Both the position numbers and the translations under genes were made by a program. From Deltaproteobacteria bacterium (GTDB lineage Bacteria; Desulfobacterota; Binatia; Binatales; Binataceae), in contig JAJXZF010000026.1 of the NCBI GenBank assembly GCA_021780225.1, forward strand, positions 62,001 through 126,000: a stretch of 64,000 nucleotides of DNA, in the 5' to 3' direction. The notes under the pieces were generated by a model. That model saw nothing but the letters and a program-made list of their open reading frames with translations. It searched no databases and was not told where the DNA came from. Below, one piece after another: positions 17,628-27,037 of the stretch. The first letter of the stretch is position 1. The number at the start of each line of letters is the position of its first letter.

Positions 17628-18512
17628 CTATTCCTCGGCGAAGATGCGTGCGATTACCGCGGTGACGCGCGAGGTCGCCTCCGCGATCGCGACCAGCCGG
17701 CCGTCCGCGACCACTTTGAAATATTTGGCTTGCGGCGGCGCGAGGCAGTCGAGCGCGCGCGAATCGCCATGGCGCAGCCGCTTTTCGGTCGCGGCGTCGG
17801 CGTGCGCCTCGGGCAAATCGTCGAGCGCCGCACGCATCCCGATCAACCCCGCGTCCCGCCCCTGTTCGAGGTCCGCAAGCGCCTGCGCCAGCGGACGCGC
17901 CATCTCGATCGCAAATCGGCCGCTGCGGATCCGCCGCAGCTCCGCCAGATGGGCCGGCACGCCAAGCGCGGCGCCGATATCGCGCGCAAGCGCGCGAACA
18001 TAGGTCCCCGGCGAGCAGACGAGATCGAACCGCAACCGATCGGGCGCGGCGATCGCCAGCGCGAGGCGCGCGACGATGACCTTGCGCGGCGGCGGCGGCG
18101 CGACTTCCCCGCCCCGGCGCGCGAGTTTGTAGAGCGGCACGCCCGCCCGCTTGATCGCGGAATAGACCGGCGGCGTCTGTTCGATTTCACCGTGAAATCT
18201 TGCCGCGATTTCGTCCAGCGCGGCGGGCGGGACCGAGGGAACCGGCGCGCTGCGCGTGACTGCGCCGGTCGGGTCGAGCGTATCGGTCTCGGCGCCGAGC
18301 GCGATCACGCCCGCATAATGCTTTTCTCCTTCGTGCAGAAAAGGCGCGAGCTTGGTCGCCTCGCCGACCAGAATCGGCAACACGCCGGTCGCGAATGGAT
18401 CGAGCGTGCCAAGATGGCCGACGCGCGCCGGCTTGACGCGCGCTTTGACCAGCCGCACCACCTCGGCCGACGAAGCGCCGGCCGGTTTGTCAATGACGAT
18501 AATTCCATTCAT
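17628..18512 (-). CDS. truB: tRNA pseudouridine(55) synthase
   Basis: Makes pseudouridine 55 in the T-loop of tRNAs. 294 residues. The catalytic aspartate sits in VGHLGTLDPFATGVLPI; other family segments are GIIVIDKPAGASSAEVV at the N-terminus, QTPPVYSAIKRAGVPLYKLAR and CSPGTYVRALARDIG. It lies between rbfA and rpsO, the standard order. Confidence 0.96.
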   Translation of the reverse strand: MNGIIVIDKPAGASSAEVVRLVKARVKPARVGHLGTLDPFATGVLPILVGEATKLAPFLHEGEKHYAGVIALGAETDTLDPTGAVTRSAPVPSVPPAALDEIAARFHGEIEQTPPVYSAIKRAGVPLYKLARRGGEVAPPPPRKVIVARLALAIAAPDRLRFDLVCSPGTYVRALARDIGAALGVPAHLAELRRIRSGRFAIEMARPLAQALADLEQGRDAGLIGMRAALDDLPEAHADAATEKRLRHGDSRALDCLAPPQAKYFKVVADGRLVAIAEATSRVTAVIARIFAEE

Positions 18513-18559
18513 CGCGAACCGCCAAGAATAGCGGATGGCGGCGCCGGCGGTAAACGCAA

Positions 18560-18591
18560 GGGCGCGCCGGAGCGAACCTCCCGGCGCGCCC
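18560..18591 (-). promoter_or_regulatory. Strong GC stem-loop between rbfA and truB
   Basis: An eleven-base-pair perfect inverted repeat (GGGCGCGCCGG with CCGGCGCGCCC) with a ten-base loop fills the rbfA-truB gap. No T-run follows on either strand, so it may act as an mRNA-processing or stability element rather than an intrinsic terminator. Confidence 0.5.
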
Positions 18592-18599
18592 GGCGGAAA

Positions 18600-18956
18600 T
18601 TATTCGCGCGCGCGGGTTTCGCGCAGGAGTTCGTCCACACGCGCGGCGCTTTCCGGCCCCGGGTCGAACTCGAAATCGAAATCGGGCGTGTAGCGCAGAC
18701 CGAGCGCGCGGCCCAGATTGCGGCGGATGAAACCCTCGGCGCTGCGAAACCCCTTGATCGCGTCGGGCGCGTGCGCGCGCCCCCGCAGATGGGAAAACCT
18801 GATGCGGCCATGGCGCAAATCGTCGGCCATCCTGACCGAAGTCAGCGAAACGCCGCGCAGCCGCGGATCGCGCAAATCCCGCAGCAGCATCAGCGAAAGC
18901 TCCCGCAGCACCATCTCCGCGACCCGCTCGGGCCGTCTTCCGTCTCCAGTAGTCAT
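18600..18956 (-). CDS. rbfA: Ribosome-binding factor A
   Basis: 118-residue KH-type protein that matures the 5' end of 16S rRNA on the 30S subunit. Segments such as RVAEMVLRELSLMLLRDLRD, VSLTSVRMADDLRHGRIRFS and GLRYTPDFDFEFD fit the family. Upstream is ylxP and downstream truB. Confidence 0.94.
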   Translation of the reverse strand: MTTGDGRRPERVAEMVLRELSLMLLRDLRDPRLRGVSLTSVRMADDLRHGRIRFSHLRGRAHAPDAIKGFRSAEGFIRRNLGRALGLRYTPDFDFEFDPGPESAARVDELLRETRARE

Positions 18957-19036
18957 AGCGCGATAATATTACGCCGCCGATCGCCGCCGAAGCGCGGCCC
19001 GGCCGGCCGCCGCTCAAGCATCAACAGCGGCCGCGC

Positions 19037-19324
19037 TCAGTAGTTCAGGATTTCCAACTGCTCGCCGCCCAGCGGCGCGAGACCCAGTTCATCGATAAAA
19101 TTCACCACCTCGCGTAAGGCCGAATCGACGAACGCGCGATCGCTGCCGACCTGACAGATGCCCAGTTCGGCGCGCTGCCAGAGGTCGTGGCCGTCGGACT
19201 CGGCGATCGAGACATTGAACTTGGCGCGGACGCGCGCCTTGATCGCGCGCAAAACCTGCCGTTTTCCCTTGAGCGAATGGTTGTCCGGCAGGAACAGGGT
19301 TAGCCGCATGACGCCAACGACCAT
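19037..19324 (-). CDS. ylxP: DUF503 (YlxP-like) protein
   Basis: About 95 residues from MVVGVMRLTLFLPDNHSLKG; the longer track start is non-coding. The motif NHSLKGKRQVLRAIKARVRA with FNVSIAE and the ELGICQVGSD strand define DUF503, a ferredoxin-like small protein found next to infB and rbfA in Firmicutes and deltaproteobacterial lineages. A role in ribosome maturation is presumed from this position. It is a helpful taxonomic hint because most Alpha- and Gammaproteobacteria lack it here. Confidence 0.9.
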   Translation of the reverse strand: MVVGVMRLTLFLPDNHSLKGKRQVLRAIKARVRAKFNVSIAESDGHDLWQRAELGICQVGSDRAFVDSALREVVNFIDELGLAPLGGEQLEILNY

Positions 19325-19441
19325 GGTGGTTGTTCCGCCGCTCTCGCCGGGCCGGAATGCGCCGCTTTCGTTCCGCGCCGGCCGGCGCCCGGCCGGCGCT
19401 TCGAGCGTCAAATCCGGACGGCTTCAGGCCCGTCCCTCCGT

Positions 19442-22400
19442 TCAGGTCTGGAGCTGCGCCCCTTGGCCGCGCATCGGTTCGGCTTTCGGCGCTTCAAGCT
19501 TGCGCAGCACGGTTTCGAGCTCGAAGTTTTCGATCGCGTCGCCAGGCTTGACGTCGTTGAAATTCTCAAGCCCGATACCGCATTCGTAGCCGGCCTGCAC
19601 TTCGCGCACGTCGTCCTTGAAGCGGCGCAGCGAGGAAAGCTTGCCTTCCCATACCACGCGCCCGTCGCGCACCAGGCGGGCGCGCGCGTTGCGCAGCACC
19701 TTGCCGTCGAGCACCATCGAACCCGCGATCGTCAGGCCCTGCACGACGAAGGTCTGGCGCACCTCGGCGCGGCCCAGCGCCTTTTCGCGGAAGGTCGGCG
19801 CGAGCAGGCCCTCGAGCGCTTCGCGCATGTCGTTGATCGCCTCGTAAATGATCGTGTAAAGGCGGATTTCGACGCCTTCCTTTTCGGCCAGTTGCGCGGC
19901 TTTCGGCTCCGGCCGCACATTGAAGCCGATAATGATCGCGCGCGACGCCGAAGCCAGGGTCACGTCGGTCTCGGAAATCGCGCCGACCGACTTGTGCAGA
20001 ATTTCGAGCTTGACCTCGTTGGTCGAAAGCCGCGTGAGCGAATCCGCCAGCGCCTCGACCGAACCGTTGACGTCGCCCTTCAGGATGACGCGCAGCTCTT
20101 TGACTTCGCCGGCCGCCAGCCGCTCGCTCAGATCTTCCAGCGAGATGCGGCTGGTTTTCTGCAGCACGCCCTCGCGCAGCTTGGACGCCCTGAATTCCGC
20201 GACCTGACGCGCCTTGGCTTCTTCTTGCACGGCGGTGAACGCCGTGCCCGGTTCCGGCACGCTGGAGAGGCCGAAGATTTCGACCGGCGTCGACGGGCCG
20301 GCCTCGGCAATCCGCTGCCCCAGATGGTTCTGCATCGCGCGCACCCGGCCGTAGGTCGCGCCGCAGACAAAAGCGTCGCCCTGATGGAGCGTGCCTTCCT
20401 GGATGAGGACGGTCGCGACCGGTCCGCGGCCGCGATCGAGCTGCGATTCGACCACCGTGCCCCGCGCCGTGCGGTTCGGGTTCGCTTTCAGATCCATCAC
20501 GTCCGCCTGCAGCAGAATCATTTCGAGCAGGCGCTCGATACCTTCGCGCGTGCGCGCCGAAACCGGAACGATAATCGTGTCGCCGCCGTAGTCTTCGGGA
20601 ATCAGGCCGCGTTCGGTGAGCTGCTGCTTGACCCGATCGACGTTCGCCTCGGGGCGGTCGATCTTGTTGATTGCGACGATAATCGGCACGCCCGCCGCTT
20701 TGGCGTGATTGAGCGCTTCCACCGTCTGCGGCATCACGCCCTCGTCGGCGGCGACCACCAGAATCACGATGTCGGTGACCTTCGCGCCGCGCGCGCGCAT
20801 CGCCGTGAACGCCTCGTGGCCGGGAGTATCGACGAAACTGATTCTGCGCCCGTTGATCTCGACCGTGTAGGCGCCGATATGCTGTGTGATTCCGCCGAAT
20901 TCGCGCTCGGTCACATTGGTATGCCGGATCGCGTCGAGCAGCGAGGTTTTGCCGTGGTCGACGTGGCCCATCACGGTGACCACCGGCGGACGCGGCAGCG
21001 CTTCGCCCTCGACCGTTTCCTCACTCTCTTCGATCGCCGATTCCACGTCGAACGCGACGTTTTCGACGCTGTAGCCGAAATCGCTGGCGACCAGCGTCGC
21101 GGTGTCGACGTCGAGCACCTGGTTGAGCGTGGACATCACGCCCAAATCCATCAGCTTGCGGATAATCTCCGTCGCCTTCACGCCCATCTGGCGGGCCAGA
21201 TCGGCGACGGTCACGCCCTCGGTAACGCGGACCACGCGCTTGGAGGCCTTGGGCGTCGTAATTTCGGTTTTGCGCTGCTCCTTGCCCGGCAGGGCGCGGC
21301 GTTTCTTGGGCACCCTGAGACCGCGCATCTCGCGTTCGGCCGCGATATCCGGGGCGCCCTTTTTGACTACGCGCTTTTTCTTGATCGTGCGCGCGGCGCC
21401 CGGCTTGGCCGAATCCGGCGGCGGCGGTCCGAAGCCCTCCTGCGGCGGCTGCGCAGCGGCGCCGGGGAAACGCGGAGCCGCCGGACGCGGCGGTCCGCCC
21501 GGACGCGCCGGAGCCGCGGCCGGACGCGGGGTGGGCGCGGGTTTGCGCAGATCGATTTTGCCCAGCACCTTGGGACCGCGCTGGCCGTCGTCCAGGCTCG
21601 GCGCCGCGGCATGCACGGCGCCGGTAAGATTGATCGTCCGGCCGGCTTCGGCGCCTGCGGCCGCCGGCTTCTCGGAACGGCGCAAGCGCGGCGCGCCGAC
21701 GCCGGAGGAAAGGGTGGGAATCGAGGTGTTATCGCGCAGCGGTCCGCCCTGCGGCATTCCGCCCGGACGAATCTGTCCGGCCATGGTCGTCGGACCGGAA
21801 ACTCGCGGCGGTCCCTGACGCGGCGGACGCGCTTCGCCGCCGCGGCCCGGCAGCGGTCTGCGTTGCGGCTGCGGCGCGGACGGCGCCGTGGCGGCCTGCG
21901 GCGATGGAACAGCCGCTTCGGGCTCCGGATGCGCGGCCGGGGCGATCGCTTCGGCCATAGGCGCCGCGGAGACGGGTTCGGGAAGGACCGGTTCGGCGGC
22001 GCCATTGTCGTGCGCCGATTCAACCTGTTCGGCGGCCGGCTCCTCCGCAACTTGCGCGACTATAGCCGATACCGGCTGCTCGGGCTCGACCGCCAACTGC
22101 GGCAATTCAGGTTCCTCAACGATCGGCTGCTCGAAAACCGGCGCGACAAACGGTTCTTCTGCCGTCTCGGGCTCGACTTCGAAATGAAAAGGCTCGCTCG
22201 GCGCGACGGACTCGGCGGCTCCCGCCTCGGGCTCGGTATGGCGGCGGCGGACGACGGTCGCGTTCAGGCGCTTTTCGACGGCGCGGCCGGCGCTGGTCTC
22301 GACGATTTTATCGCGCCGCAGAATTTCCGCGCGATGGGCCTGCTCGTCGAGATCGGCGCGAACCCGCTCGGTTTCTTCCTGCGACAGCAGGCTCGATTCC

Positions 22401-22501
22401 GAATGGGCATGCGGCAGGTTCAGACGGGCGCAACTCGCCATCACGTCTTCGAGCGCAACGCCCCATTCATTGGCCAATGTTTTAATCCGCTTCCGCGCCA
22501 T
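19442..22501 (-). CDS. infB: Translation initiation factor IF-2
   Basis: 1019 residues. The N-terminal IF2_N segment ([19 protein letters not shown]) is followed by a long linker of about 400 residues rich in Ala, Pro, Glu and Gly. The GTPase domain has G1 [15 protein letters not shown]3 DTPGHEAF and G4 NKID, then domains II to IV. It brings fMet-tRNA to the 30S subunit. The linker is compositionally biased, which produces many long shadow ORFs on the other strand. Confidence 0.97.
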   Translation of the reverse strand: MARKRIKTLANEWGVALEDVMASCARLNLPHAHSESSLLSQEETERVRADLDEQAHRAEILRRDKIVETSAGRAVEKRLNATVVRRRHTEPEAGAAESVAPSEPFHFEVEPETAEEPFVAPVFEQPIVEEPELPQLAVEPEQPVSAIVAQVAEEPAAEQVESAHDNGAAEPVLPEPVSAAPMAEAIAPAAHPEPEAAVPSPQAATAPSAPQPQRRPLPGRGGEARPPRQGPPRVSGPTTMAGQIRPGGMPQGGPLRDNTSIPTLSSGVGAPRLRRSEKPAAAGAEAGRTINLTGAVHAAAPSLDDGQRGPKVLGKIDLRKPAPTPRPAAAPARPGGPPRPAAPRFPGAAAQPPQEGFGPPPPDSAKPGAARTIKKKRVVKKGAPDIAAEREMRGLRVPKKRRALPGKEQRKTEITTPKASKRVVRVTEGVTVADLARQMGVKATEIIRKLMDLGVMSTLNQVLDVDTATLVASDFGYSVENVAFDVESAIEESEETVEGEALPRPPVVTVMGHVDHGKTSLLDAIRHTNVTEREFGGITQHIGAYTVEINGRRISFVDTPGHEAFTAMRARGAKVTDIVILVVAADEGVMPQTVEALNHAKAAGVPIIVAINKIDRPEANVDRVKQQLTERGLIPEDYGGDTIIVPVSARTREGIERLLEMILLQADVMDLKANPNRTARGTVVESQLDRGRGPVATVLIQEGTLHQGDAFVCGATYGRVRAMQNHLGQRIAEAGPSTPVEIFGLSSVPEPGTAFTAVQEEAKARQVAEFRASKLREGVLQKTSRISLEDLSERLAAGEVKELRVILKGDVNGSVEALADSLTRLSTNEVKLEILHKSVGAISETDVTLASASRAIIIGFNVRPEPKAAQLAEKEGVEIRLYTIIYEAINDMREALEGLLAPTFREKALGRAEVRQTFVVQGLTIAGSMVLDGKVLRNARARLVRDGRVVWEGKLSSLRRFKDDVREVQAGYECGIGLENFNDVKPGDAIENFELETVLRKLEAPKAEPMRGQGAQLQT

Positions 22502-22511
22502 CTTATCTATT

Positions 22512-22808
22512 TTATTCCAACTGCGTGCGGCTGACCAGCAACGTTCGTATTGATGCGGTCAGTGCGATTCGCTCCGCGCGGCCGATGCGCCGCCTGAGCG
22601 ACCGGAATTCACGTTCTTTGCCTTTCGCGAACTTCTCAAGACATTCGTCCCGCCGATGCAAATACCCGCCCCGTCCCGGAGCGCGGCGGGCGCCGTCGTC
22701 GATACGCACGCCGCGGCCGTCGCCCACGATGCGCGCCATCGCGTCCTGCGCGTCGCGCCCCATGCAACCAAGGCAGGTGCGCGTCGGCTTATGACTTGAC
22801 AGCGGCAT
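22512..22808 (-). CDS. rnpM: YlxR/RnpM RNA-binding protein
   Basis: About 98 residues from [20 protein letters not shown]; the track ORF is extended into nusA. The motif RTCLGC is the YlxR signature, followed by a basic RNA-binding surface (AFGR-like region here [20 protein letters not shown]). The family has been linked to nucleoid/RNA binding and, in Bacillus, to RNase P modulation. It overlaps the end of nusA by about 20 bases and precedes infB by ten. Confidence 0.88.
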   Translation of the reverse strand: MPLSSHKPTRTCLGCMGRDAQDAMARIVGDGRGVRIDDGARRAPGRGGYLHRRDECLEKFAKGKEREFRSLRRRIGRAERIALTASIRTLLVSRTQLE

Positions 22809-24186
22809 CCGACGCTTCAACCGCTTCCGCTCCGGCTGCGGCGGCCTCTTCGATCGTTTCATCCTCGGCTTCGGCCCCCGCGGCCGCGCCGGCTGCGCTT
22901 TCGAGCGCCGCCGCTTCGGCGGCCTGCGCCCGTTCCTCTTCAAGGCGGCGCTTGGTCGCGACCCATTCGCGCGCCGCATGAATCAACTGTTTCGCGCGCT
23001 CGGGGCTGATGCCCTCGACCTCGAACGTCTCCTCGTTGGCGTCGGCCAACTGCTCGGCGGTGCGGAATCCCCACTGGAAGAGCAGTTCGGCGTTGATGTC
23101 GCCGATGCCCGGAATGGCGTTGAGCGAGGCGCGCGCGGCGCGGGCCTCTTCCTCCGCTTCCGAGTCGCTGCGCACGTCGAGCTTCCATCCGGAGAGCCGA
23201 TGCGCGAGCCGGACGTTCTGGCCGCGCTTGCCGATCGCCAGCGAAAGCTGATCGTCCGGCACGATCACCTCCATCGCGTGCTCGTCCTCGTCGATGATCA
23301 CCTTCGACACCTTGGCCGGCGCGAGCGCACGGCAGACCAACTCAGCCTGATCGTCGGTCCACGGCACGATATCGATTTTTTCGCCGCGCAACTCCTGCAC
23401 CACCGATTGCACGCGCGTGCCCTTCATCCCAACGCACGCGCCAACCGGATCGACGTCGCTGTCCTTGGAATAGACGGCGACCTTGGCGCGGCCGCCCGGC
23501 TCGCGCGCGGACTGCCGAATCTCTACGATACCCTCGTAAATTTCCGGCACTTCCTGCTCGAACAATTTCATCAGGAACAGGTTCGAGGTGCGCGACAGAA
23601 CGATCGAAAGCCCTTTTTCGGAAAGATCGACGTCGAGAATCAGTGCGCGGATGCGGTCGCCCTGACGGTAACGCTCGTGCGGAATCTGCTCTTTTTCCGG
23701 CAGAATCGCCTCGGTGCGGCCGAGATTGACGATCATGTTCTTGCGCTCGAAGCGCTGTACGATGCCCGAAACGATTTCGCCCTTGCGATCCTTGAACTCG
23801 TTGTAAATCTGTTTGCGCTCGGCGTCGCGGATATGCTGGATGAGGTTCTGCTTGGCGGCCTGCGCGGCGATGCGGCCCATCGTCGCGGTGTCAAGCTTGA
23901 TCAGAATTTCGTCGCCGGACTGGGCTTCGGGATCGTATTTGGAGCGCGCTTCGCCGACCAGCACCTCGGCGGCCGGATTCGTAATCGAATCGACCACGGT
24001 CTTGATTTCGAACAGCTCGATTTCGCCCACGTCGGAGTTGAAGCGCGACTCGATATTGCAGTCGGCGCCGAACGTGCGCCGAGCCGCCGAATGCATCATC
24101 TCCTCGACCGCGTTAATCACGATCGATTTGTCGATTCCCTTTTCCTTGGAAACCGATTCGATAACCCGGTTCAGATCGCCCGCCAT
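22789..24186 (-). CDS. nusA: Transcription termination/antitermination factor NusA
   Basis: 465 residues: N-terminal RNA-polymerase-binding domain, S1 domain (GEIVSGIVQRFERKNMIVNL), two KH domains (DVDPVGACVGMKGTRVQSVV and DDQLSLAIGKRGQNVRLAHR), one helix-hairpin-helix repeat (IPGIGDINAELLFQWGFRTA) and an acidic Ala/Glu tail of about 50 residues. The tail is low-complexity and replaces the two AR domains of enterics. Located between rimP and ylxR as expected. Confidence 0.97.
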   Translation of the reverse strand: MAGDLNRVIESVSKEKGIDKSIVINAVEEMMHSAARRTFGADCNIESRFNSDVGEIELFEIKTVVDSITNPAAEVLVGEARSKYDPEAQSGDEILIKLDTATMGRIAAQAAKQNLIQHIRDAERKQIYNEFKDRKGEIVSGIVQRFERKNMIVNLGRTEAILPEKEQIPHERYRQGDRIRALILDVDLSEKGLSIVLSRTSNLFLMKLFEQEVPEIYEGIVEIRQSAREPGGRAKVAVYSKDSDVDPVGACVGMKGTRVQSVVQELRGEKIDIVPWTDDQAELVCRALAPAKVSKVIIDEDEHAMEVIVPDDQLSLAIGKRGQNVRLAHRLSGWKLDVRSDSEAEEEARAARASLNAIPGIGDINAELLFQWGFRTAEQLADANEETFEVEGISPERAKQLIHAAREWVATKRRLEEERAQAAEAAALESAAGAAAGAEAEDETIEEAAAAGAEAVEASDAAVKS

Positions 24187-24261
24187 ACCGCCTCCCGCGG
24201 CCGCAATGCGCCCGAGACCGCGAGCGCAGGATCGCGCGCGTCTCGTGCGAGATGCGTCCGT

Positions 24262-24741
24262 TCAGTCGAATTTGTGCTCGTAGTTCGCTCCCCGGATCTC
24301 GCCGTATTCAAATTGTCGCGCGCGGTGAGTCTCCTCGTCCTTGAGTTCGATGCCCGCCGGGCCGATTTCGGTCAGCTCGCCATAGAAAACCTTGCGGCCG
24401 TCGCGCGCCGCGTGCGTGCGCACCTTGATCCGGCGTCCGCGATGCGCCGCGAAATGCTCGACCTTGGTCAGCGGCCGGTTGATGCCCGGCGAGGCCACTT
24501 CGAGCAGGTAGCGGCCCTCGATCGGGTCGTAAACGTCCAGCAGGTCGCCGAGGATCGGACTCAGCTTCTCGAGATCGCTCAACGCGATACCGCCTTCGGG
24601 CCGGTCAACCAGCAGGCGCAGCAGAGAATTGCGCGAGCCCTTGCGGTACTCGACGCTCACGAGCTCGTAGCCCTGTTTCTCTATATGCGGCTCCAGCAAT
24701 TCAACGACCTTTTTCGCCACCGGATTCAGTTGCAGCACCAT
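24262..24741 (-). CDS. rimP: Ribosome maturation factor RimP
   Basis: About 159 residues from MVLQLNPVAKKVVELLEPHI. The N-terminal domain has QGYELVSVEYRKGS and LLRLLVDRPEGGIALSDLEK; the central VASPGINRPLTKVEHFAAHR is the best conserved family motif; the C-terminal SH3-like domain closes with KDEETHRARQFEYGEI. The track start 46 codons upstream is not supported because that part contains the leader hairpin. Confidence 0.93.
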   Translation of the reverse strand: MVLQLNPVAKKVVELLEPHIEKQGYELVSVEYRKGSRNSLLRLLVDRPEGGIALSDLEKLSPILGDLLDVYDPIEGRYLLEVASPGINRPLTKVEHFAAHRGRRIKVRTHAARDGRKVFYGELTEIGPAGIELKDEETHRARQFEYGEIRGANYEHKFD

Positions 24742-24822
24742 CACCGGCCGTTTCCCCAACGGTTCGCCCGCAGGACCGAGTCGAAGAGATGCAATGTTCC
24801 CGGGAACAAGCGGCGAACCAAC

Positions 24823-24844
24823 AAAAAAGTGGGCCTCAGCCCAC
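24823..24844 (-). terminator. Intrinsic-terminator-like hairpin in the rimP-nusA leader
   Basis: On the minus strand a six-base-pair stem (GTGGGC with GCCCAC, four-base loop) is followed directly by six T residues. It lies about 80 bases upstream of the rimP start, so it either ends an upstream transcript or attenuates the rimP-nusA-infB operon, as terminators in the Escherichia coli nusA leader do. Confidence 0.65.
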
Positions 24845-24955
24845 GCCGGTAATCTAACACCTCTCGCCCGCGCGGACAAGGCGTCGCAGGATTGGGCAAA
24901 TGTCGGTCCGAATTAGTTGCACACCTTTAGGCGATGGCCTAAATTTGGAAGCACA

Positions 24956-25204
24956 ATGGCGCGCCAAGCGAAAGATTTGTGGTCAGCGTTGGCTGATTGC
25001 ATCAACATTTGGCCCACCGAAGAGAGCTGGAAGACAAAGAAAGGCTCCTTGGCGGATGACTGGCGCAGAGTCGGTCAGGACATCTCGCAAGCGCGGAAGA
25101 AAACTCGTCTCCGGCGCGACGATCTCTCTCATGAAAATTCCTCCCGACGAAGCAGAGCCATCATCTCAAGAACCAACCTCGAATCCTCCAATAGCAGCAG
25201 GTGA
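24956..25204 (+). CDS. Small hypothetical protein upstream of DUF2335 gene
   Basis: About 82 residues from ATG. The first 50 (MARQAKDLWSALADCINIWP, then DDWRRVGQDISQARKK) look protein-like, with Trp-rich helical character; the last 30 overlap the start of the next gene in another frame and are probably less constrained. I recognise no family. It may be a small partner of the membrane protein that follows. Confidence 0.4.
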   Translation: MARQAKDLWSALADCINIWPTEESWKTKKGSLADDWRRVGQDISQARKKTRLRRDDLSHENSSRRSRAIISRTNLESSNSSR

Positions 25205-25697
25205 CAACGAAACTACGGATGATCGCAAGCCGATAGACGCTGAAGCGGAGCGTCCGCCCGGTAGAATCATCGCGGTTATTCGGCAGGAAGTTCGCCGAGA
25301 GTTACGGTTTTTCTCAGGCCCCTTGCCGCCTCCTGACGTTCTTCGCGAGTACAACGAAATCGTCCCAGGCAGCGCGGAACGAATCTTACAGATGGCGGAA
25401 AGGGAACAATCTCATCGCCATGGCGCGGAGACTCGCGACGGTGAGGGCGGCTTAACGCTTGCAAAGCGGGGACAACTCGTTGGGGCCGTTCTCGCTTTCA
25501 TGGCTACGACTGGAGGAATGGCGCTGCTAGCGCTGGGAAGAAATATCTCTGGATTTGCTATTATCGCTTCGACCGTCGCTATCTTTGGCGCCGCATTCAT
25601 CTACGACCGATGGCGACCGTCTTCATCAGAGAGGCTCGAACTCTCCACTGAAAAAAGCGCAGAACCCGGTTCTGACCTTCCGACTACTCCCCACTAG
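25131..25697 (+). CDS. DUF2335 family membrane protein
   Basis: 188 residues from the ATG of MKIPPDEAEP; the longer ORF in the track includes non-coding sequence. A polar N-terminal half leads into FSGPLPPPDVLREYNEIVPG and SAERILQMAEREQSHRHGAE, the DUF2335 signature, then two membrane helices (AVLAFMATTGGMALLALG and FAIIASTVAIFGAAFIYD). The function is unknown; members are frequent in accessory regions. Base composition is lower in GC than the neighbouring core. Confidence 0.8.
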   Translation: MKIPPDEAEPSSQEPTSNPPIAAGDNETTDDRKPIDAEAERPPGRIIAVIRQEVRRELRFFSGPLPPPDVLREYNEIVPGSAERILQMAEREQSHRHGAETRDGEGGLTLAKRGQLVGAVLAFMATTGGMALLALGRNISGFAIIASTVAIFGAAFIYDRWRPSSSERLELSTEKSAEPGSDLPTTPH

Positions 25698-25762
25698 CCA
25701 TCTGATTCAACATCAAATTAGGGCACTGCCCAGCAGCGCGGACCGTGCGAGTCGCGGCGCTG

Positions 25763-27037
25763 TCAACTATAGCGGAGCCAGCGGAGAATTTCCGAAAGCG
25801 CCGGCTTCTTGCCATACATCAGGATTCCAACCCGATAGACCCGCGACGAAAACGCGACCATCGCGAAAACCGACAGCGCCAGAATCGCGACGCCAAGCCC
25901 CTCCTGCCATCCGGAGGCGCCGCCCGCCGCCACCCGCATGCTCATCACGGTGGGCGTGAACGGCGGAATCATCGAGAGCGTTTCGGCCAGCCGGGAGCCT
26001 GGATGATCGGCAAGATAAAAAACGAAGACGCCGGAGAGCACCAGCGGCAGCGTAATCAGGAAATTCCACTGCTGCGCCTCGTCAACCGAGTTGAAGGCCG
26101 CGCCAACCGCGGCGTAAACCGCGCCGTAGAGCAAAAAGCCGAGAATGAAGAACGCGCAATATAGCCCGACGCTCGCCGCATTGAGCCCATCCGCCGGCAT
26201 CATCGCGTGAAGCGAACTGTGCGTCAGCCAGGCGGCCGGCGCCAGGATCGCCGCGCCCATCGCCGCCCAAATCGCAAGCTGGGTCACAGCGAGCGCGCCG
26301 ATGCCGAGAATCTTGCCCGCCATCAGTTGGCGCGGCGTCGCCGCGCACAGCAGCACCTCCATCACGCGCGACGCCTTGTCGTCGAGCACTGACCGCATCA
26401 CCATCAGGCCGTACGACAGCAGCGTGATTTCGAGCATAAACACCACGGCGATTCCGACGATATATCCCGACGACGATTCAACGCGGCCCGGGGCCGGCGC
26501 GCCAAGCGCGATCGTGTCCAGATCGACTGGCGCAAGGGCGCGGTTGATTTCATCGTTTTCGAGACCGCGGCGCGCCAGCCGCGCGCGCGTGACGGCCCAT
26601 CCGATCGCGCTCTGCAGGTAGTCGCGCTCGAAAAACTCCGCCGCGCCGCGCGAAATGAAATCGACCCGGCCGGTGCGGATCGCGGCGTCGTCGATCCAAA
26701 TCACGCCGTCAATCAGCCCCGCGCGCGCCCGCGCCTCGAGCCGCGCCTTCTCGCCGGCGGTCGTCACCGGATCGATCGTCACCAGATAATGGCCCACGCC
26801 GCCCTTGCCCTCGAGTTGCGCGCGCAGCTCGCCGGCCAGCGCCGGATCCGCGCAGGCGATCGTGAGATGGCGGCGCTCGATTAGATTGGGCGTGGCCAAG
26901 AGCGGCGGAATAATGGTTATCACGATGAAAAATATCGGCGTGATCAGCGTGCTCAGGATGAACGAGAGCGAGCGCGCCCGCTGCACATACTCGCGCCATA
27001 GAATCAGGCCGGTCGCGCGCAAACTCTCAGCCGCCAT
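25763..27037 (-). CDS. ABC-2 type transporter permease (NatB-like)
   Basis: About 424 residues from MAAESLRATGLILWREY, whose start overlaps the ATPase stop. One N-terminal membrane helix (SFILSTLITPIFFIVITIIP), an external domain of about 150 residues, then five or six C-terminal helices. This layout matches the ABC2_membrane_3 permeases such as NatB that act in sodium or drug efflux. The substrate is not evident. The paired ATPase lies upstream. Confidence 0.88.
   Translation of the reverse strand: MAAESLRATGLILWREYVQRARSLSFILSTLITPIFFIVITIIPPLLATPNLIERRHLTIACADPALAGELRAQLEGKGGVGHYLVTIDPVTTAGEKARLEARARAGLIDGVIWIDDAAIRTGRVDFISRGAAEFFERDYLQSAIGWAVTRARLARRGLENDEINRALAPVDLDTIALGAPAPGRVESSSGYIVGIAVVFMLEITLLSYGLMVMRSVLDDKASRVMEVLLCAATPRQLMAGKILGIGALAVTQLAIWAAMGAAILAPAAWLTHSSLHAMMPADGLNAASVGLYCAFFILGFLLYGAVYAAVGAAFNSVDEAQQWNFLITLPLVLSGVFVFYLADHPGSRLAETLSMIPPFTPTVMSMRVAAGGASGWQEGLGVAILALSVFAMVAFSSRVYRVGILMYGKKPALSEILRWLRYS

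Noticed and set aside
19463-22534. 1023-aa plus-strand ORF
   Set aside because: Antisense to infB; the long open frame comes from high GC and the biased linker.
22978-24852. 624-aa plus-strand ORF
   Set aside because: Antisense to nusA and rimP.
24295-24879. Longer RimP start with 46 extra residues
   Set aside because: The extension crosses the leader hairpin and lacks family similarity.
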